A stretch of DNA of 64,000 bases from Shinella zoogloeoides (GCF_003574625.1 NZ_QNUJ01000001.1:655107-719106), one strand, 5' to 3'; counted from the first letter of the stretch, positions 8,550-17,439 are shown. Translations and numbers: made by a program. Notes: generated by a model from the sequence alone, not told the origin.

Positions 8550-9668
8550 ATGAAGAAGCACCTATCCCACACCGTCCGCTCGACGTTCGTCTCCACGCTC
8601 GCCATTGCTGCTGCGCTACCGGGCCTTGCCCGCGCCGAAGCGCCCCAGGAACTCATCGATGCAGCCAAGAAAGAGGGCATGCTGACGGTCATCGCGTTGC
8701 CGCACGACTGGTGCAACTACGGCGAAGTCATCGAAGGCTTCAAGGCGAAGTATGCAGGCATCACCGTCAATGAGCTGAATCCCGACGCCGGCACGGCTGA
8801 CGAGCTGGAAGCGATCCGTTCCAACAAGGGCAATACGGGCTCGCAGGCTCCTGACGTTGTGGACCTTGGCCTCGCCTTTGCGCCGGCTGCCACGAAGGAA
8901 GGTCTGCTGCAGCCCTACAAGGTGGCGACCTGGGACGAAATTCCCGACAACATCAAGGATGCGGACGGCAACTGGTACGGCGATTACTACGGCGTCATGG
9001 CCTTCGGCATCAACAAGGACCTGATCCAGACCTCGCCGGCCGACTGGTCCGATCTTACCAAGGCTGAATATTCCGGTTCGGTCGCACTAACCGGCGATCC
9101 GCGTTCCTCCGCACAGGCGATCCTCGCCCTGATGTCGGCCGGCATTTCGCGCGGCGCAGAACCAGGTGCGGAATCCGGCAGGAAGGGGCTGGAACTCTTC
9201 GCCGAACTGAACAAGGCCGGCAATTTCGTGCCCGTCCTCGGCAAGGCCGGAACCATCGCGCAGGGCCAGACGCCGATCATCGCGGCCTGGGACTACAACC
9301 TGCTCGCCTGGCGCGATGCGCTGAACGGCAACCCGCCGATGGATGTCATCGTGCCGAAGACGGGCGTGGTCGCCGGCGTCTATGTGCAGGCCATCTCGGC
9401 CTATGCGCCGCACCCGAACGCGGCCAAGCTCTGGATGGAGTATCTTTACTCTGACGAGGGGCAGATCGGCTGGCTGAAGGGCTACTGCCATCCCGCCCGC
9501 TTCAACGCCATGCTGAAGGCGGGGAAGTTCCCCCAGGACCTGCTCGACAAGCTGCCGCCGGCCGAAGCCTACGAAAAGGCGGCCTTCCCGAGCGTCGAGG
9601 CGCTTGACGCCAACAAGGGCGCGATCATCGAAGGCTGGGACAAGGTCGTCGGCGCCAACGTGAAGTAA
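8550..9668 (+). CDS. ABC importer substrate-binding protein, Fe3+/AfuA/spermidine type
   Basis: 372 residues from ATG 8550 with AGGAGGA six bases upstream. A signal peptide of about 29 residues ends ARA/EA, so the mature protein is periplasmic. The body is a family-1-like binding protein of the iron/putrescine/hexose-phosphate group (NPDAGTADELEAIRSN, GYCHPARFNAM near the C-terminus). It heads an operon with two permeases, an ATPase, a sugar isomerase-like protein and an IMPase-like phosphatase. The enzyme set argues against iron and for a small organic phosphate or a polyol phosphate. Two cysteines (residues about 51 and 317) could form a disulfide. Confidence 0.87.
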   Translation: MKKHLSHTVRSTFVSTLAIAAALPGLARAEAPQELIDAAKKEGMLTVIALPHDWCNYGEVIEGFKAKYAGITVNELNPDAGTADELEAIRSNKGNTGSQAPDVVDLGLAFAPAATKEGLLQPYKVATWDEIPDNIKDADGNWYGDYYGVMAFGINKDLIQTSPADWSDLTKAEYSGSVALTGDPRSSAQAILALMSAGISRGAEPGAESGRKGLELFAELNKAGNFVPVLGKAGTIAQGQTPIIAAWDYNLLAWRDALNGNPPMDVIVPKTGVVAGVYVQAISAYAPHPNAAKLWMEYLYSDEGQIGWLKGYCHPARFNAMLKAGKFPQDLLDKLPPAEAYEKAAFPSVEALDANKGAIIEGWDKVVGANVK

Positions 9669-9674
9669 CAGACC

Positions 9675-9711
9675 CGGCCGGAGGCCCAGCTTTCTACCCG
9701 GCGTCCGGCCG
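9675..9711 (+). other. Intercistronic hairpin after binding-protein gene
   Basis: CGGCCGGA (9675-9682) pairs with TCCGGCCG (9704-9711) over a 21-base loop, six bases past the stop codon of the binding protein. There is no T-run. It probably protects the 3' end of the binding-protein transcript or reduces read-through into the permeases. Confidence 0.45.
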
Positions 9712-9734
9712 AACTCCCCTCAGGAAACAATCCG

Positions 9735-10619
9735 ATGACGACAAGCGCCGCACTGCTGCCGGCGGCCTTGCGGCCGCGGCGGCTTCTCAACTGGGTCGGG
9801 GTCGCCCCCTTCTTTCTCTTTGCCACGTTGTTCCTGATCCTGCCGACGCTCAACATCGTCGTCGGCGCCTTCCGCAACGCACAGGGTGAGGTGACCCTCG
9901 AAAATCTCGGCAAGCTGCTCTCGCCCTCGATCAGCGCGGCCTTTTGGATTTCCATCGAGCTCAGCCTGCTGACGGCGGTGCTTGGCTGCCTTTTCGGCTT
10001 CCTCATCGCAGCCGCCATCACGCTCGGCGGCCTGCCGCGCTGGCTGCGCAACGGTATCGTCACCTTCTCCGGTGTCGCTTCCAATTTCGCCGGCGTGCCG
10101 CTCGCCTTCGCGTTCATCGCCACGCTCGGCCGGCTCGGTTTCGTGACGATGCTGCTGCGTAACTGGTTCGGCATCAATCTCTATGGCTCCGGGTTCAACA
10201 TCGTCTCGTTCCTCGGGCTGGCGCTCACCTATCTTTATTTCCAGATCCCGTTGATGGTCTTGATCATCGCTCCCGCGCTCGAAGGCTTGCGCCGCGAATG
10301 GCGCGAGGCGGCCGAAAGCCTCGGTGCCTCCGGTGCGCAATATTGGCGGATGGTGGCCCTGCCCGTCCTGTGGCCGTCGCTGCTGGGTACGCTGGCGCTG
10401 CTCTTCGCCAATGCCTTCGGCGCCGTCGCCACGGCCATCGCGCTCACCGGTTCCTCACTCTCCATCGCACCCATCGTGCTCTTTGCGCAGATCCGCGGCG
10501 ACGTGCTGAACGATCCGCATCTCGGCTATGCCATCGCCTTCGGCATGATCCTGCTGACCGCGATTGCCAACGGCATCTACATCCTCCTGCGCATGCGCGC
10601 CGAACGGTGGGTCAAATGA
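9735..10619 (+). CDS. ABC importer permease, first subunit
   Basis: 294 residues with about six membrane helices, the first at residues 20-42. The cytoplasmic coupling (EAA) loop reads EWREAAESLGASGAQYWR and is followed by the hydrophobic ALPVLWPSLLG, typical of BPD_transp_1 permeases. It forms the heterodimeric channel with the next gene, whose ATG overlaps this stop codon. Similar to PotB/FbpB half-permeases; the substrate is not evident from the permease itself. Confidence 0.88.
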   Translation: MTTSAALLPAALRPRRLLNWVGVAPFFLFATLFLILPTLNIVVGAFRNAQGEVTLENLGKLLSPSISAAFWISIELSLLTAVLGCLFGFLIAAAITLGGLPRWLRNGIVTFSGVASNFAGVPLAFAFIATLGRLGFVTMLLRNWFGINLYGSGFNIVSFLGLALTYLYFQIPLMVLIIAPALEGLRREWREAAESLGASGAQYWRMVALPVLWPSLLGTLALLFANAFGAVATAIALTGSSLSIAPIVLFAQIRGDVLNDPHLGYAIAFGMILLTAIANGIYILLRMRAERWVK

Positions 10620-11404
10620 CGGGAAAACGCTTCTGGTCTCTTGTCGCCGTCGCGCTGGGCGGCCTCTATTTCCTGCTGCCGCTCGCCGGCATGGTCGATT
10701 TTTCGATGCGCATGAAACGCGGCGAATACAGCTTCGAAGCCTATCGCATCGTGCTGGCCGATCCGCAGTTCCAGCAGACTTTCCTCTATTCGGTCGGGCT
10801 GGCGTTGCTCACCATCGCCCTCGGTATTCTCCTTGTCGTACCGACCGCCTTCTTCGTACGGCTGAAACTTCCGGGCCTGCGGCCTGTCATCGAGTTCATC
10901 ACGCTGCTGCCGCTGGTCATTCCGCCCATCGTCATCGTCTTCGGCTATATTCGTATCTACAACACGTCCTCCATCCTGCCGTTGACGGGAACCTGGTGGG
11001 GCACCAACCTCCTCCTGCTCTTCGGCTATGCGACGCTTGCGCTGCCCTACATGTACCGCTCGGTCGATACGGGCCTGCGCACCATCGATATCGCCAGCCT
11101 TACCGAGGCGGCGCAGTCGCTGGGGGCCGGCTGGGCGCGAATCCTTGCGGTCGTCATCCTGCCGAATGTCTTCGTCTCGGTCCTGTCGGGGGCGTTCCTG
11201 ACCTTTGCGATCGTTATCGGCGAATATGTCTTCGCCGCCCTGCTGAACGTCAATTCCTTCGGGCCCTACATGGTCTGGATGGGCAGCAACCGCGCCTATG
11301 AGCCTTCTGCGCTCGCCGTTGTCGCCTTTGCCATCACCTGGGCCTGCATGGGGCTGATCCAGCTCTTCACCCGTTTTTCGAAATTCTCCACTGCGAGGCG
11401 CTGA
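10616..11404 (+). CDS. ABC importer permease, second subunit
   Basis: 262 residues starting at ATG 10616, overlapping the upstream stop in an ATGA arrangement. There are about six helices. The coupling loop ASLTEAAQSLGAGWARI lies before the final helices. It pairs with the 9735 subunit and the ATPase at 11407, as PotC does with PotB and PotA. Confidence 0.88.
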   Translation: MTGKRFWSLVAVALGGLYFLLPLAGMVDFSMRMKRGEYSFEAYRIVLADPQFQQTFLYSVGLALLTIALGILLVVPTAFFVRLKLPGLRPVIEFITLLPLVIPPIVIVFGYIRIYNTSSILPLTGTWWGTNLLLLFGYATLALPYMYRSVDTGLRTIDIASLTEAAQSLGAGWARILAVVILPNVFVSVLSGAFLTFAIVIGEYVFAALLNVNSFGPYMVWMGSNRAYEPSALAVVAFAITWACMGLIQLFTRFSKFSTARR

Positions 11405-11406
11405 CC

Positions 11407-12465
11407 ATGGCTTTTCTCGACATCCAGCATCTGGAAAAAACCTTCGGCTCGCTCCGCGTCGTCAAGGATTTCAATCTCGGCATCGAAAAGGGCGAGTTCG
11501 TTTCCTTCCTCGGCCCGTCCGGTTGCGGGAAGACCACGGTGCTGCGCATGGTCGCCGGTTTCGAGACGCAGACATCCGGCACGATCCGCATCGACGGGCG
11601 GGATGTGACGGACCTTCCTGCCAACCGGCGCAAGATCGGCATGGTCTTCCAGGCCTATGCGCTTTTTCCCAACCTGACGGTGGCCGACAATATCGGCTTC
11701 GGCCTCAAGGTTGCCGGGGAGGGGAAGGCGCAGATTGCCCGCCGCGTTTCGGAAATGCTGGAACTGATCGGCCTGCCGCAACTGGGCGAGCGCTATCCCT
11801 TCCAGCTTTCCGGCGGCCAGCAGCAGCGCGTGGCGCTTGCCCGCGCGCTTGCCCCGCGCCCGCAGGTTCTGCTGCTCGATGAACCGCTTTCGGCGCTCGA
11901 TGCAAAAATCCGCATCAGCCTGCGCGAGGAAATTCGCCGCATCCAACAGGAGCTTGGCATTACCACCATCTTCGTCACGCACGATCAGGAGGAAGCCCTC
12001 TCCATCTCGGACCGCATTGTCGTCATGCATCAGGGTATCGCCGATCAGGTCGGCACGCCTTTCGAGATCTACAACCGCCCGGCGACGCGTTTCGTGGCGG
12101 AATTCGTCGGCACGCTCAATCTTGTCGATGCCGATGTGGTCGAGGCGGAGAGCGGCAGGGTGCGCTTCGGCGAAGTGCCCGTCGCGCTGAATCGTCCCCT
12201 GTCTGCGCGCGCCGGTGAGCGCATCAGTCTGGCGCTGCGGCCGGAAATCGTGGCGCTCGGGCGCGCCGAGGGGCATGACGTCGTGCTTTCCGGCCGCATC
12301 GCCGAAGTGCATTTCCTCGGGTCGGTGATCCGTATCCGCGTGGCGGTGGGCGGCCAGATTCTCTCCCTCGATACATTCAACCAGCCCGACCGGCCACCCC
12401 CGGCGGTGGGCGCGCCTGTCGAGGTCAGCGTATCCGGGCGCGATCTGCTGGTGCTCGCCGCCTGA
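11407..12465 (+). CDS. ABC importer ATP-binding protein, PotA/FbpC type
   Basis: 352 residues. Walker A GPSGCGKTT is at 36-44, Q-loop Gln82 in VFQAYALFP, signature LSGGQ at 134-138, Walker B VLLLDEP at 154-160 and switch His192 in THDQEEAL. The last 110 residues form a TOBE-like regulatory domain. It starts two bases after the permease stop. It powers the importer whose binding protein is at 8550; all catalytic motifs are intact. Confidence 0.92.
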   Translation: MAFLDIQHLEKTFGSLRVVKDFNLGIEKGEFVSFLGPSGCGKTTVLRMVAGFETQTSGTIRIDGRDVTDLPANRRKIGMVFQAYALFPNLTVADNIGFGLKVAGEGKAQIARRVSEMLELIGLPQLGERYPFQLSGGQQQRVALARALAPRPQVLLLDEPLSALDAKIRISLREEIRRIQQELGITTIFVTHDQEEALSISDRIVVMHQGIADQVGTPFEIYNRPATRFVAEFVGTLNLVDADVVEAESGRVRFGEVPVALNRPLSARAGERISLALRPEIVALGRAEGHDVVLSGRIAEVHFLGSVIRIRVAVGGQILSLDTFNQPDRPPPAVGAPVEVSVSGRDLLVLAA

Positions 12466-12503
12466 ACGCGGAGCACAGTCATTCTCAAGGAGGAGCCGAC
12501 ATC

Positions 12504-13535
12504 GTGACGGAAATGCCATGGGGCCGGGAAGCGTCTCGGGATTGGCGTGAAAGAGTGGCCGCGTTGCCTGCGGCAAGCCGCCTCCGGCTTGCCGCTCGGG
12601 CACGCAGCGCACCGCTCTTCGCCCACGCTTATGCCTTCCATCTCAACATGCGCTTCGGCGGCATGACGCCGCTGCAGCTCGTGGATTTTGCCGAAGCGCA
12701 ATGCCTTGCCGGTCTCAAGCTGCATGTCGACGACGGAGAACAGGCCAGCCTCAGCCGGATGAGCGACGATGCGCTCACTGCCTTCGCCGCGCAACTGAAG
12801 GCGCGGGGATTGGAACTTCATATCGAAACCAGCACGACGCATGCGAGCGGTCTTGCAGACGCCGTGCGTATCGGGCTGGCCACGGAGGCGACCTCCCTGC
12901 GGTGCTATCCGCGCTACGAGGGGCGGGTATCGCAAATCATCGCCTGGACGATCGCCGATCTGCGCCGCCTTGCCGATTTCGATCCCGAGGGCCGGTTGCG
13001 CTTGACGCTCGAACAGCATGAGGACCTGAAATCGGAAGAGCTCGTTCATATCGTGAATGCCGTCGCCAATCCGCGCCTCGGCCTGCTTTTCGACTTCGGC
13101 AACATGATCAATGCCTATGAACTGCCGATGCCGGCGCTCGCGATCCAGGCGCCATATGTCACCGAAGTCCATGTCAAGGACTGCCTCGTGCAGCCTGATA
13201 ATGGTGGCTGGGCGCACCTTGCCTGCCTGTCGGGCGAGGGCCATCTGCCGATGCAGGCGATGTTCGTGGACCTGCTTGTGCTGGGGCGAGACCGGCCCCA
13301 GGTCCTGGCCTTCGGCCTGGAGGAAGAGGAAGGTTATTTCGCACCGGCTTTACGCCGGCCCTCGGACGGACCGGATCCCTTCATTCCCGGCCGTACGGCA
13401 AGCTTTACCGATATCGGTCCGGGCAATATCGAGGTGCGCCTGAGCCGGGAGGCGGCTGCCGCCCGACGGCAGGTGGAAACGATCCGCGCCATGCTCGAAG
13501 ACATCGCCCATGAAGCTGAAAGGACCGAAGGATGA
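12504..13535 (+). CDS. Sugar phosphate isomerase/epimerase-like TIM-barrel protein
   Basis: 343 residues from GTG 12504, preceded by AAGGAGGAG. The pattern is that of the xylose-isomerase-like/AP endonuclease 2 superfamily: a metal glutamate in LRLTLEQHED (E170), an aspartate in GLLFDFGN (D197) and a histidine in TEVHVKDC (H223). Members isomerise or epimerise sugars, ketoses and inosose derivatives. Its place between the ABC importer and a phosphatase gene that overlaps its 3' end suggests that it acts on the dephosphorylated or phosphorylated import product. The specific substrate is unknown. Confidence 0.75.
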   Translation: MTEMPWGREASRDWRERVAALPAASRLRLAARARSAPLFAHAYAFHLNMRFGGMTPLQLVDFAEAQCLAGLKLHVDDGEQASLSRMSDDALTAFAAQLKARGLELHIETSTTHASGLADAVRIGLATEATSLRCYPRYEGRVSQIIAWTIADLRRLADFDPEGRLRLTLEQHEDLKSEELVHIVNAVANPRLGLLFDFGNMINAYELPMPALAIQAPYVTEVHVKDCLVQPDNGGWAHLACLSGEGHLPMQAMFVDLLVLGRDRPQVLAFGLEEEEGYFAPALRRPSDGPDPFIPGRTASFTDIGPGNIEVRLSREAAAARRQVETIRAMLEDIAHEAERTEG

Positions 13536-14317
13536 GCGCCCATATCACTTGCCCGCCGGAATTCCTGGCCTTGGCGCACGCCATGGCCGATGCCGCCGCC
13601 GAAGCGATCCGGCCGTGGTTTCGCAAACGGATCGCCATCGATGCCAAGGCCGACGCCAGTCCCGTCACGATCGCCGACCGCAACGCGGAAACGGTCATGC
13701 GCGGCATGATCGAAGCTGCATTCCCGGACCATGGCATCAGGGGTGAGGAATTCGGTGTCTGCCGTAGCGATGCGGACTGGGTCTGGGTTCTGGATCCGAT
13801 CGACGGCACGAAATCCTTCCTTTCGGGGTCATTCGCCTTTGGCACCCAGATCGCGCTTCTTCATCGTGGCGAGCCCGTTCTCGGCCTGATCAACCAGCCG
13901 ATCACCGGCGAGCGCTGGCTCGGCACAGACGCGGCGGCGACCCTTAACGGCGAGCCGATCCGCACCAGCGACAAAACCGGGCTCGCTGAGGCCATTCTCT
14001 ATACATCCGCCCCGGAGCAGTTCGACCGCGTGGGCCACGACCGTTTCGCGGCGCTTGCGGCGAAGGTCAGCTTCAGCCGGTTCTCGCACGATTGCTACGC
14101 CGCCGGCATGCTCGCGCTCGGCGGCATCGACCTGCTCGTTGAAAGCAACGTCTTCGACTACGACATCCTGCCCCAGATGCCCATCGTGGAGGCGGCTGGC
14201 GGCATCGTGACCGACTGGGAGGGGCGGCCGCTTGTCGATGCCCGTCGATACGAGGCTGTGCTGATGGCGGCCAATCAGGAGATTCACCGTAGGGCCTTGG
14301 ACATATTGAACCAATAA
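13532..14317 (+). CDS. Inositol-monophosphatase-family phosphatase (HisN-like)
   Basis: 261 residues; the ATG overlaps the stop of the preceding gene (ATGA). Metal and catalytic motifs are all present: GEE at 71-73, DPIDGT at 88-93 and the FDYD segment at 208-211 followed by VEAAGG. The pattern VTIADRNAE with WVLDPIDGTKSF is closest in style to histidinol-phosphate phosphatase HisN. In this operon it more likely removes phosphate from the imported compound, releasing a sugar, polyol or amino alcohol for the isomerase-like enzyme upstream. That role is inferred from context. An unlinked HisN duplicate is the alternative. Confidence 0.82.
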   Translation: MSAHITCPPEFLALAHAMADAAAEAIRPWFRKRIAIDAKADASPVTIADRNAETVMRGMIEAAFPDHGIRGEEFGVCRSDADWVWVLDPIDGTKSFLSGSFAFGTQIALLHRGEPVLGLINQPITGERWLGTDAAATLNGEPIRTSDKTGLAEAILYTSAPEQFDRVGHDRFAALAAKVSFSRFSHDCYAAGMLALGGIDLLVESNVFDYDILPQMPIVEAAGGIVTDWEGRPLVDARRYEAVLMAANQEIHRRALDILNQ

Positions 14318-14338
14318 TACGGCGGACGGTAAATCCAT

Positions 14339-14400
14339 GGCCTGATCATGCATAAGCTCGGGAATGAAAGCCTGAATTGAATTTACTCCGGCATCAGGCC
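14339..14400. repeat. Widely spaced inverted repeat between convergent genes
   Basis: GGCCTGAT (14339-14346) and ATCAGGCC (14393-14400) are perfect 8-base arms 46 bases apart, in the 85-base gap between the IMPase-like gene and DUF1634. The loop is too long for a classical terminator and there is no T-run. It may still terminate both convergent transcripts. Confidence 0.3.
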
Positions 14401-14402
14401 GT

Positions 14403-14720
14403 TCACGCTTCAAGGATGAGGCCGGCGGCGATGATTGCCAGCACAAGCGCCGCGATAGCCGTGTAGGCGTAGTCTCTTTCTCGCAAAAAGATGGCCAGCA
14501 GCAACGCCACGCGCGCGACCGGCAGCGAGATGAACATCACGATGCCCGCTCTCATGGCGTCATGTCCGCTCAGCGGGAGGGCCGGCCAGCGTGGCACCGG
14601 TTCGAAAAGGGTCAGGAGAAGACCGAAGGCGACCAGCGCGGTGGCGAGCCAGGTTCCATATCGGAGAAGTCCGGCAATGATCTGGTCCCGCCGTTCGAAA
14701 TCGTCTGTCCCGGGCTTCAT
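14403..14720 (-). CDS. DUF1634 small membrane protein, partner of TSUP transporter
   Basis: 105 residues from ATG 14720, which overlaps the end of the TSUP gene by four bases. A charged start (MKPGTDDFERRDQ) precedes three hydrophobic helices (about 20-40, 58-78 and 84-104). The length and the fixed position behind a TauE/SafE-type protein match DUF1634 proteins, which commonly travel with these exporters. The biochemical role is unknown; an accessory subunit is the usual guess. Confidence 0.78.
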   Translation of the reverse strand: MKPGTDDFERRDQIIAGLLRYGTWLATALVAFGLLLTLFEPVPRWPALPLSGHDAMRAGIVMFISLPVARVALLLAIFLRERDYAYTAIAALVLAIIAAGLILEA

Positions 14721-15568
14721 GCAAATCCTCCGGCAAAGTTGAGATCGAAGGCGCTCAGCACCATCAAAACCGCCAGCAGCGAAAGCACGATCACGAAGAA
14801 GACGCGCAGCCTGTCGGCCGGAAGCCATATCAGCAGGCGCGCGCCCAGAAGCGCGCCGCCGACCGAGCCGATCGCGATGGGGCCGGCAATGCCGATGTTG
14901 ATATCGCCTCTGACGAAATAAGCGCCGGCACTGGCGGCTGCGGTGACGCCGATCATGAAATTCGAGGTGGCGGACGAGACTTTGATGGGAAGCCGCAAGG
15001 CGGTGTCCATGGCCGGGATTTTCAGGACGCCGGAGCCGATCCCCAGCAGTGCGGAGATGAGGCCTGCGCCATACATCAGCGCCATGCCGAGCGGGACGCG
15101 GCCAACCTGGTACGATACGATCTGCCCCGACGCCGGATCGGGAAAGCTGGAATGCAAGCGCAGGACCGAACCCCAATCCTTCACGTTCGGTGCGGCCGTA
15201 TCAATCGCCTCGTGCCGTCGCGCAAGCATCTGCTTGGCAGAAATCGCCAGAATGGCCGCAAAGAGACCGTAGAGGGCTCGCGTCGAGACGATCCCGACGA
15301 GGAGCACGCCGGTCAGGGCCCCGAGCGTGGTGGCCGTCTCCAGCACGATGGCAAGGCGGATATTGGTCAGGCGTCCTTCCAGAAACGGGGCCGCACTGCC
15401 GCATGAGCATGCGATAACCGAAACGATGCTCGCGCCAATCGCGACATGAATGTCCACGCCGAACAGCAAGGTGAGGATCGGCACGATGAAAATGCCGCTG
15501 GCCATGCCCAGCACACCGCCGAGAGCACTGGCGCCGAACGCGGCCACGAATAGCCACAGGGTTTCCAT
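14717..15568 (-). CDS. TSUP (TauE/SafE, DUF81) family sulfite/sulfonate exporter
   Basis: 283 residues from ATG 15568 after GGGAGGCGGGG. A GTG at 15586, overlapping the GntR stop, is possible but has a poorer ribosome binding site. About eight helices in two repeats begin with the glycine-rich GGVLGMASGIFIVP; the second repeat shows LLGIGSGVLKIPAMD. The family moves sulfite, sulfoacetate, taurine products or other organic anions. It lies in an operon GntR-TSUP-DUF1634, all on the minus strand. The substrate is not determined by sequence. Confidence 0.87.
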   Translation of the reverse strand: METLWLFVAAFGASALGGVLGMASGIFIVPILTLLFGVDIHVAIGASIVSVIACSCGSAAPFLEGRLTNIRLAIVLETATTLGALTGVLLVGIVSTRALYGLFAAILAISAKQMLARRHEAIDTAAPNVKDWGSVLRLHSSFPDPASGQIVSYQVGRVPLGMALMYGAGLISALLGIGSGVLKIPAMDTALRLPIKVSSATSNFMIGVTAAASAGAYFVRGDINIGIAGPIAIGSVGGALLGARLLIWLPADRLRVFFVIVLSLLAVLMVLSAFDLNFAGGFA

Positions 15569-15582
15569 TGCCCCGCCTCCCG

Positions 15583-16326
15583 TCACGAACGGCTGCGCGG
15601 GCGCCGTTCCAGACGCGTGACAAAGCTGATCAGGTCGCCGCGATAGTAGAGCCTTTCATAATCGACGGGGCGATGCCCTTCGGTGTAGGACGTCCGCTCG
15701 ATCAGGAAAATCGCGCTGCCGGGCTCGATGCAGAGGGCCTGTGCTACGTCAGGCGCGGCGGTCGTGGCTTCCAGCCGGTACTCCGCTTCGACAAGCGGCA
15801 GGTCATACCTGTCTTCGAGCAGCGAAAAGATAGGCTCGGCATCCAGATCATGGGTGACGATCTTCTTCCCGATCTCGTGCGGCAAGTAGGTTTCATCAAA
15901 TGACATGGCGACGCCATCGGCCATCCGGACGCGCTGAATCCGCATGACGAGGCTCCCGGGCGGCACGGCCAGTTGCCTGCCGGCGACCTCATCGGCAGGC
16001 ACGCTTTGCTTGTCCAGCAGCTGGGTGGTCGCCGTGCGGCCAAGCGCCCGCATGTCCTCGACAAAGCCTGTCAACTGGGTCAGTTCCTGGGTCACCTTCG
16101 GCGGCGCGATGAAGGTGCCTTTGCCGCGACGGATTTCGACCCGTCCACGCGACACAAGGTTTGCGATCGCTTTGCGAACCGTCGTGCGGCTGACGCCGAA
16201 GCGTTCAATCAGACGATCTTCCGGTGGAAGTTGGTTGCCGGGATGAAGCACGCCGGCGGATATGTCGGATATCAGCGCCGCTTCAACTTTTGCGTAGAGG
16301 GGGCTGTGGTCATCGTCAATGTTCAT
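15583..16326 (-). CDS. GntR-family regulator, HutC subfamily (UTRA domain)
   Basis: 247 residues. The N-terminal winged helix (about 8-75) contains QLPPEDRLIERFGVSRTTVRKAI-type signatures and the RGKGTFI turn. The C-terminal UTRA ligand domain (about 95-240) resembles HutC and related sugar or sulfonate repressors. A 22-base palindrome lies 13 bases upstream of its ATG, consistent with autoregulation. The two downstream membrane genes are its likely targets. The ligand is unknown, possibly an organosulfonate or another anion exported by TSUP. Confidence 0.9.
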   Translation of the reverse strand: MNIDDDHSPLYAKVEAALISDISAGVLHPGNQLPPEDRLIERFGVSRTTVRKAIANLVSRGRVEIRRGKGTFIAPPKVTQELTQLTGFVEDMRALGRTATTQLLDKQSVPADEVAGRQLAVPPGSLVMRIQRVRMADGVAMSFDETYLPHEIGKKIVTHDLDAEPIFSLLEDRYDLPLVEAEYRLEATTAAPDVAQALCIEPGSAIFLIERTSYTEGHRPVDYERLYYRGDLISFVTRLERRPRSRS

Positions 16327-16338
16327 GACGGTCGTAAT

Positions 16339-16360
16339 GACATAATGACGTCACTATGTC
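16339..16360. promoter_or_regulatory. 22-base palindrome, probable GntR (HutC-type) operator
   Basis: GACATA and TATGTC arms (16339-16344 and 16355-16360) flank the perfect core TGACGTCA (16346-16353), leaving a single mismatched pair. It lies just upstream of the GntR start codon and is the strongest symmetric element in this intergenic region. Confidence 0.7.
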
Positions 16361-16484
16361 GATGCTTTCCCGTTACGCCACATTTGACATGAGATGCCGA
16401 TCGCGAGCGGTCCTGCGTAACGGAGCGAACGTGGTGAAGGCATCGTTTGTTGTCGGGAGCCGGGCGCTACGGGAAAGGGTTCCG

Positions 16485-16504
16485 CCTTGCAGGCCTTTGC
16501 AAGG
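16485..16504. repeat. Inverted repeat CCTTGCA-N6-TGCAAGG upstream of RpiR gene
   Basis: Perfect 7-base arms (16485-16491 and 16498-16504). It shares the GCA/TGC geometry of the two RpiR-gene palindromes further downstream and may be a third, more distant site. Confidence 0.35.
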
Positions 16505-16526
16505 ATTCTTACCCGACGCAACTTGA

Positions 16527-16573
16527 CTGCAAACATCTTTGCCAACACAATCGGCGCTGCAAACAACTTTGTC
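16527..16573. promoter_or_regulatory. Paired GCAAA-N4-TTTGC palindromes, probable RpiR operators
   Basis: Site 1 is GCAAA CATC TTTGC at 16529-16542. Site 2 is GCAAA CAAC TTTG(T) at 16559-16572, exactly 30 bases later. Both are embedded in the longer direct repeat CTGCAAACAnCTTTG. The 30-base period places them on the same DNA face, and site 2 ends a few bases before the RpiR start codon, which fits autoregulation. Confidence 0.6.
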
Positions 16574-16580
16574 GGGCGCA

Positions 16581-17417
16581 ATGAACATTCTTGATCGCAT
16601 AAAGGCCAAGTCGAAGAAGCTGACAGACGCGGATCAGAAGCTGGTCGCGACCATGCTGACGAACCGCGCGGAGGCAGCCTTCCTGTCGGGGCCGCAGATC
16701 GCCCAGCGTGCAGGCGTTCATGAAGCGACCGCGACAAGGCTGGCGCAGAAGCTCGGCTACAAGGGCTTTCCGGACCTGCGCGCAGAGCTACAGCGCGAAG
16801 TGCTGCTGGACCAGGATGCGGCGAACCGCATGCGCCGCTCGGTCGCCAAGGTCGAGCACGGCGACTATCTGACGGACCTCATCGATGCCGAGATCGCCGC
16901 GCTGGAAACGCTCGCCCGCGCCGTGCCGCAGGCCGATATCGACCGCGCCGCCGACATGATCTTCGAGGCACGCCGGGTCTTCGTCTTCGGGCAGGGCCAT
17001 GCGCAGTCCGTCGCCGGCTTCCTGCAGCGCCGGCTCGACCGTTTCGGCATGACGACCATCGCGCTCACCGGCCGCGGCCGCGACATCGCCGAGCGTCTCG
17101 TCGGCATGGACGGCAACGACATCGTCATCTCGCTCGCCTTCCGCAAGCAGCCGCAAAGCTATGCGCCGCTGGTGCGCCATGCCGCCCGCGTCGGCGCGCG
17201 CACCATCCTGATCTCGGACCTCGCCGGTCCGCTGATGGAGCCGCCGGCCGATCTCATGCTGGCCGCCCCGCGCGGCCGCTCGGGAAGCGAATTCCAGACC
17301 CCGACCATCCCCTTCGCCATCGTCAACGGCATCGTGCTGACGATCGCGGGGCGGCATGAACGGGAGATCATTGGAAGACTGGAAAAACTGTCGGGGCTTT
17401 TCAACGACTTCAACTGA
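16581..17417 (+). CDS. MurR/RpiR-family regulator with SIS domain
   Basis: 278 residues from ATG 16581; the in-frame ATG at 16539 lies inside the operator repeat, so the shorter start is preferred although no clear ribosome binding site is seen. Residues 1-80 form an HTH_6 domain (GPQIAQRAGVHEATATRLAQ) and residues about 120-250 a SIS domain that binds phosphosugars (RRVFVFGQGHAQSVAG, VISLAFRKQP). RpiR proteins sense sugar phosphates. It precedes an ABC importer and a phosphatase by only 22 bases, so it probably controls phosphosugar uptake, consistent with those genes. Confidence 0.9.
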   Translation: MNILDRIKAKSKKLTDADQKLVATMLTNRAEAAFLSGPQIAQRAGVHEATATRLAQKLGYKGFPDLRAELQREVLLDQDAANRMRRSVAKVEHGDYLTDLIDAEIAALETLARAVPQADIDRAADMIFEARRVFVFGQGHAQSVAGFLQRRLDRFGMTTIALTGRGRDIAERLVGMDGNDIVISLAFRKQPQSYAPLVRHAARVGARTILISDLAGPLMEPPADLMLAAPRGRSGSEFQTPTIPFAIVNGIVLTIAGRHEREIIGRLEKLSGLFNDFN

Positions 17418-17439
17418 ACGAAACCTGGAGGAGGAAACC

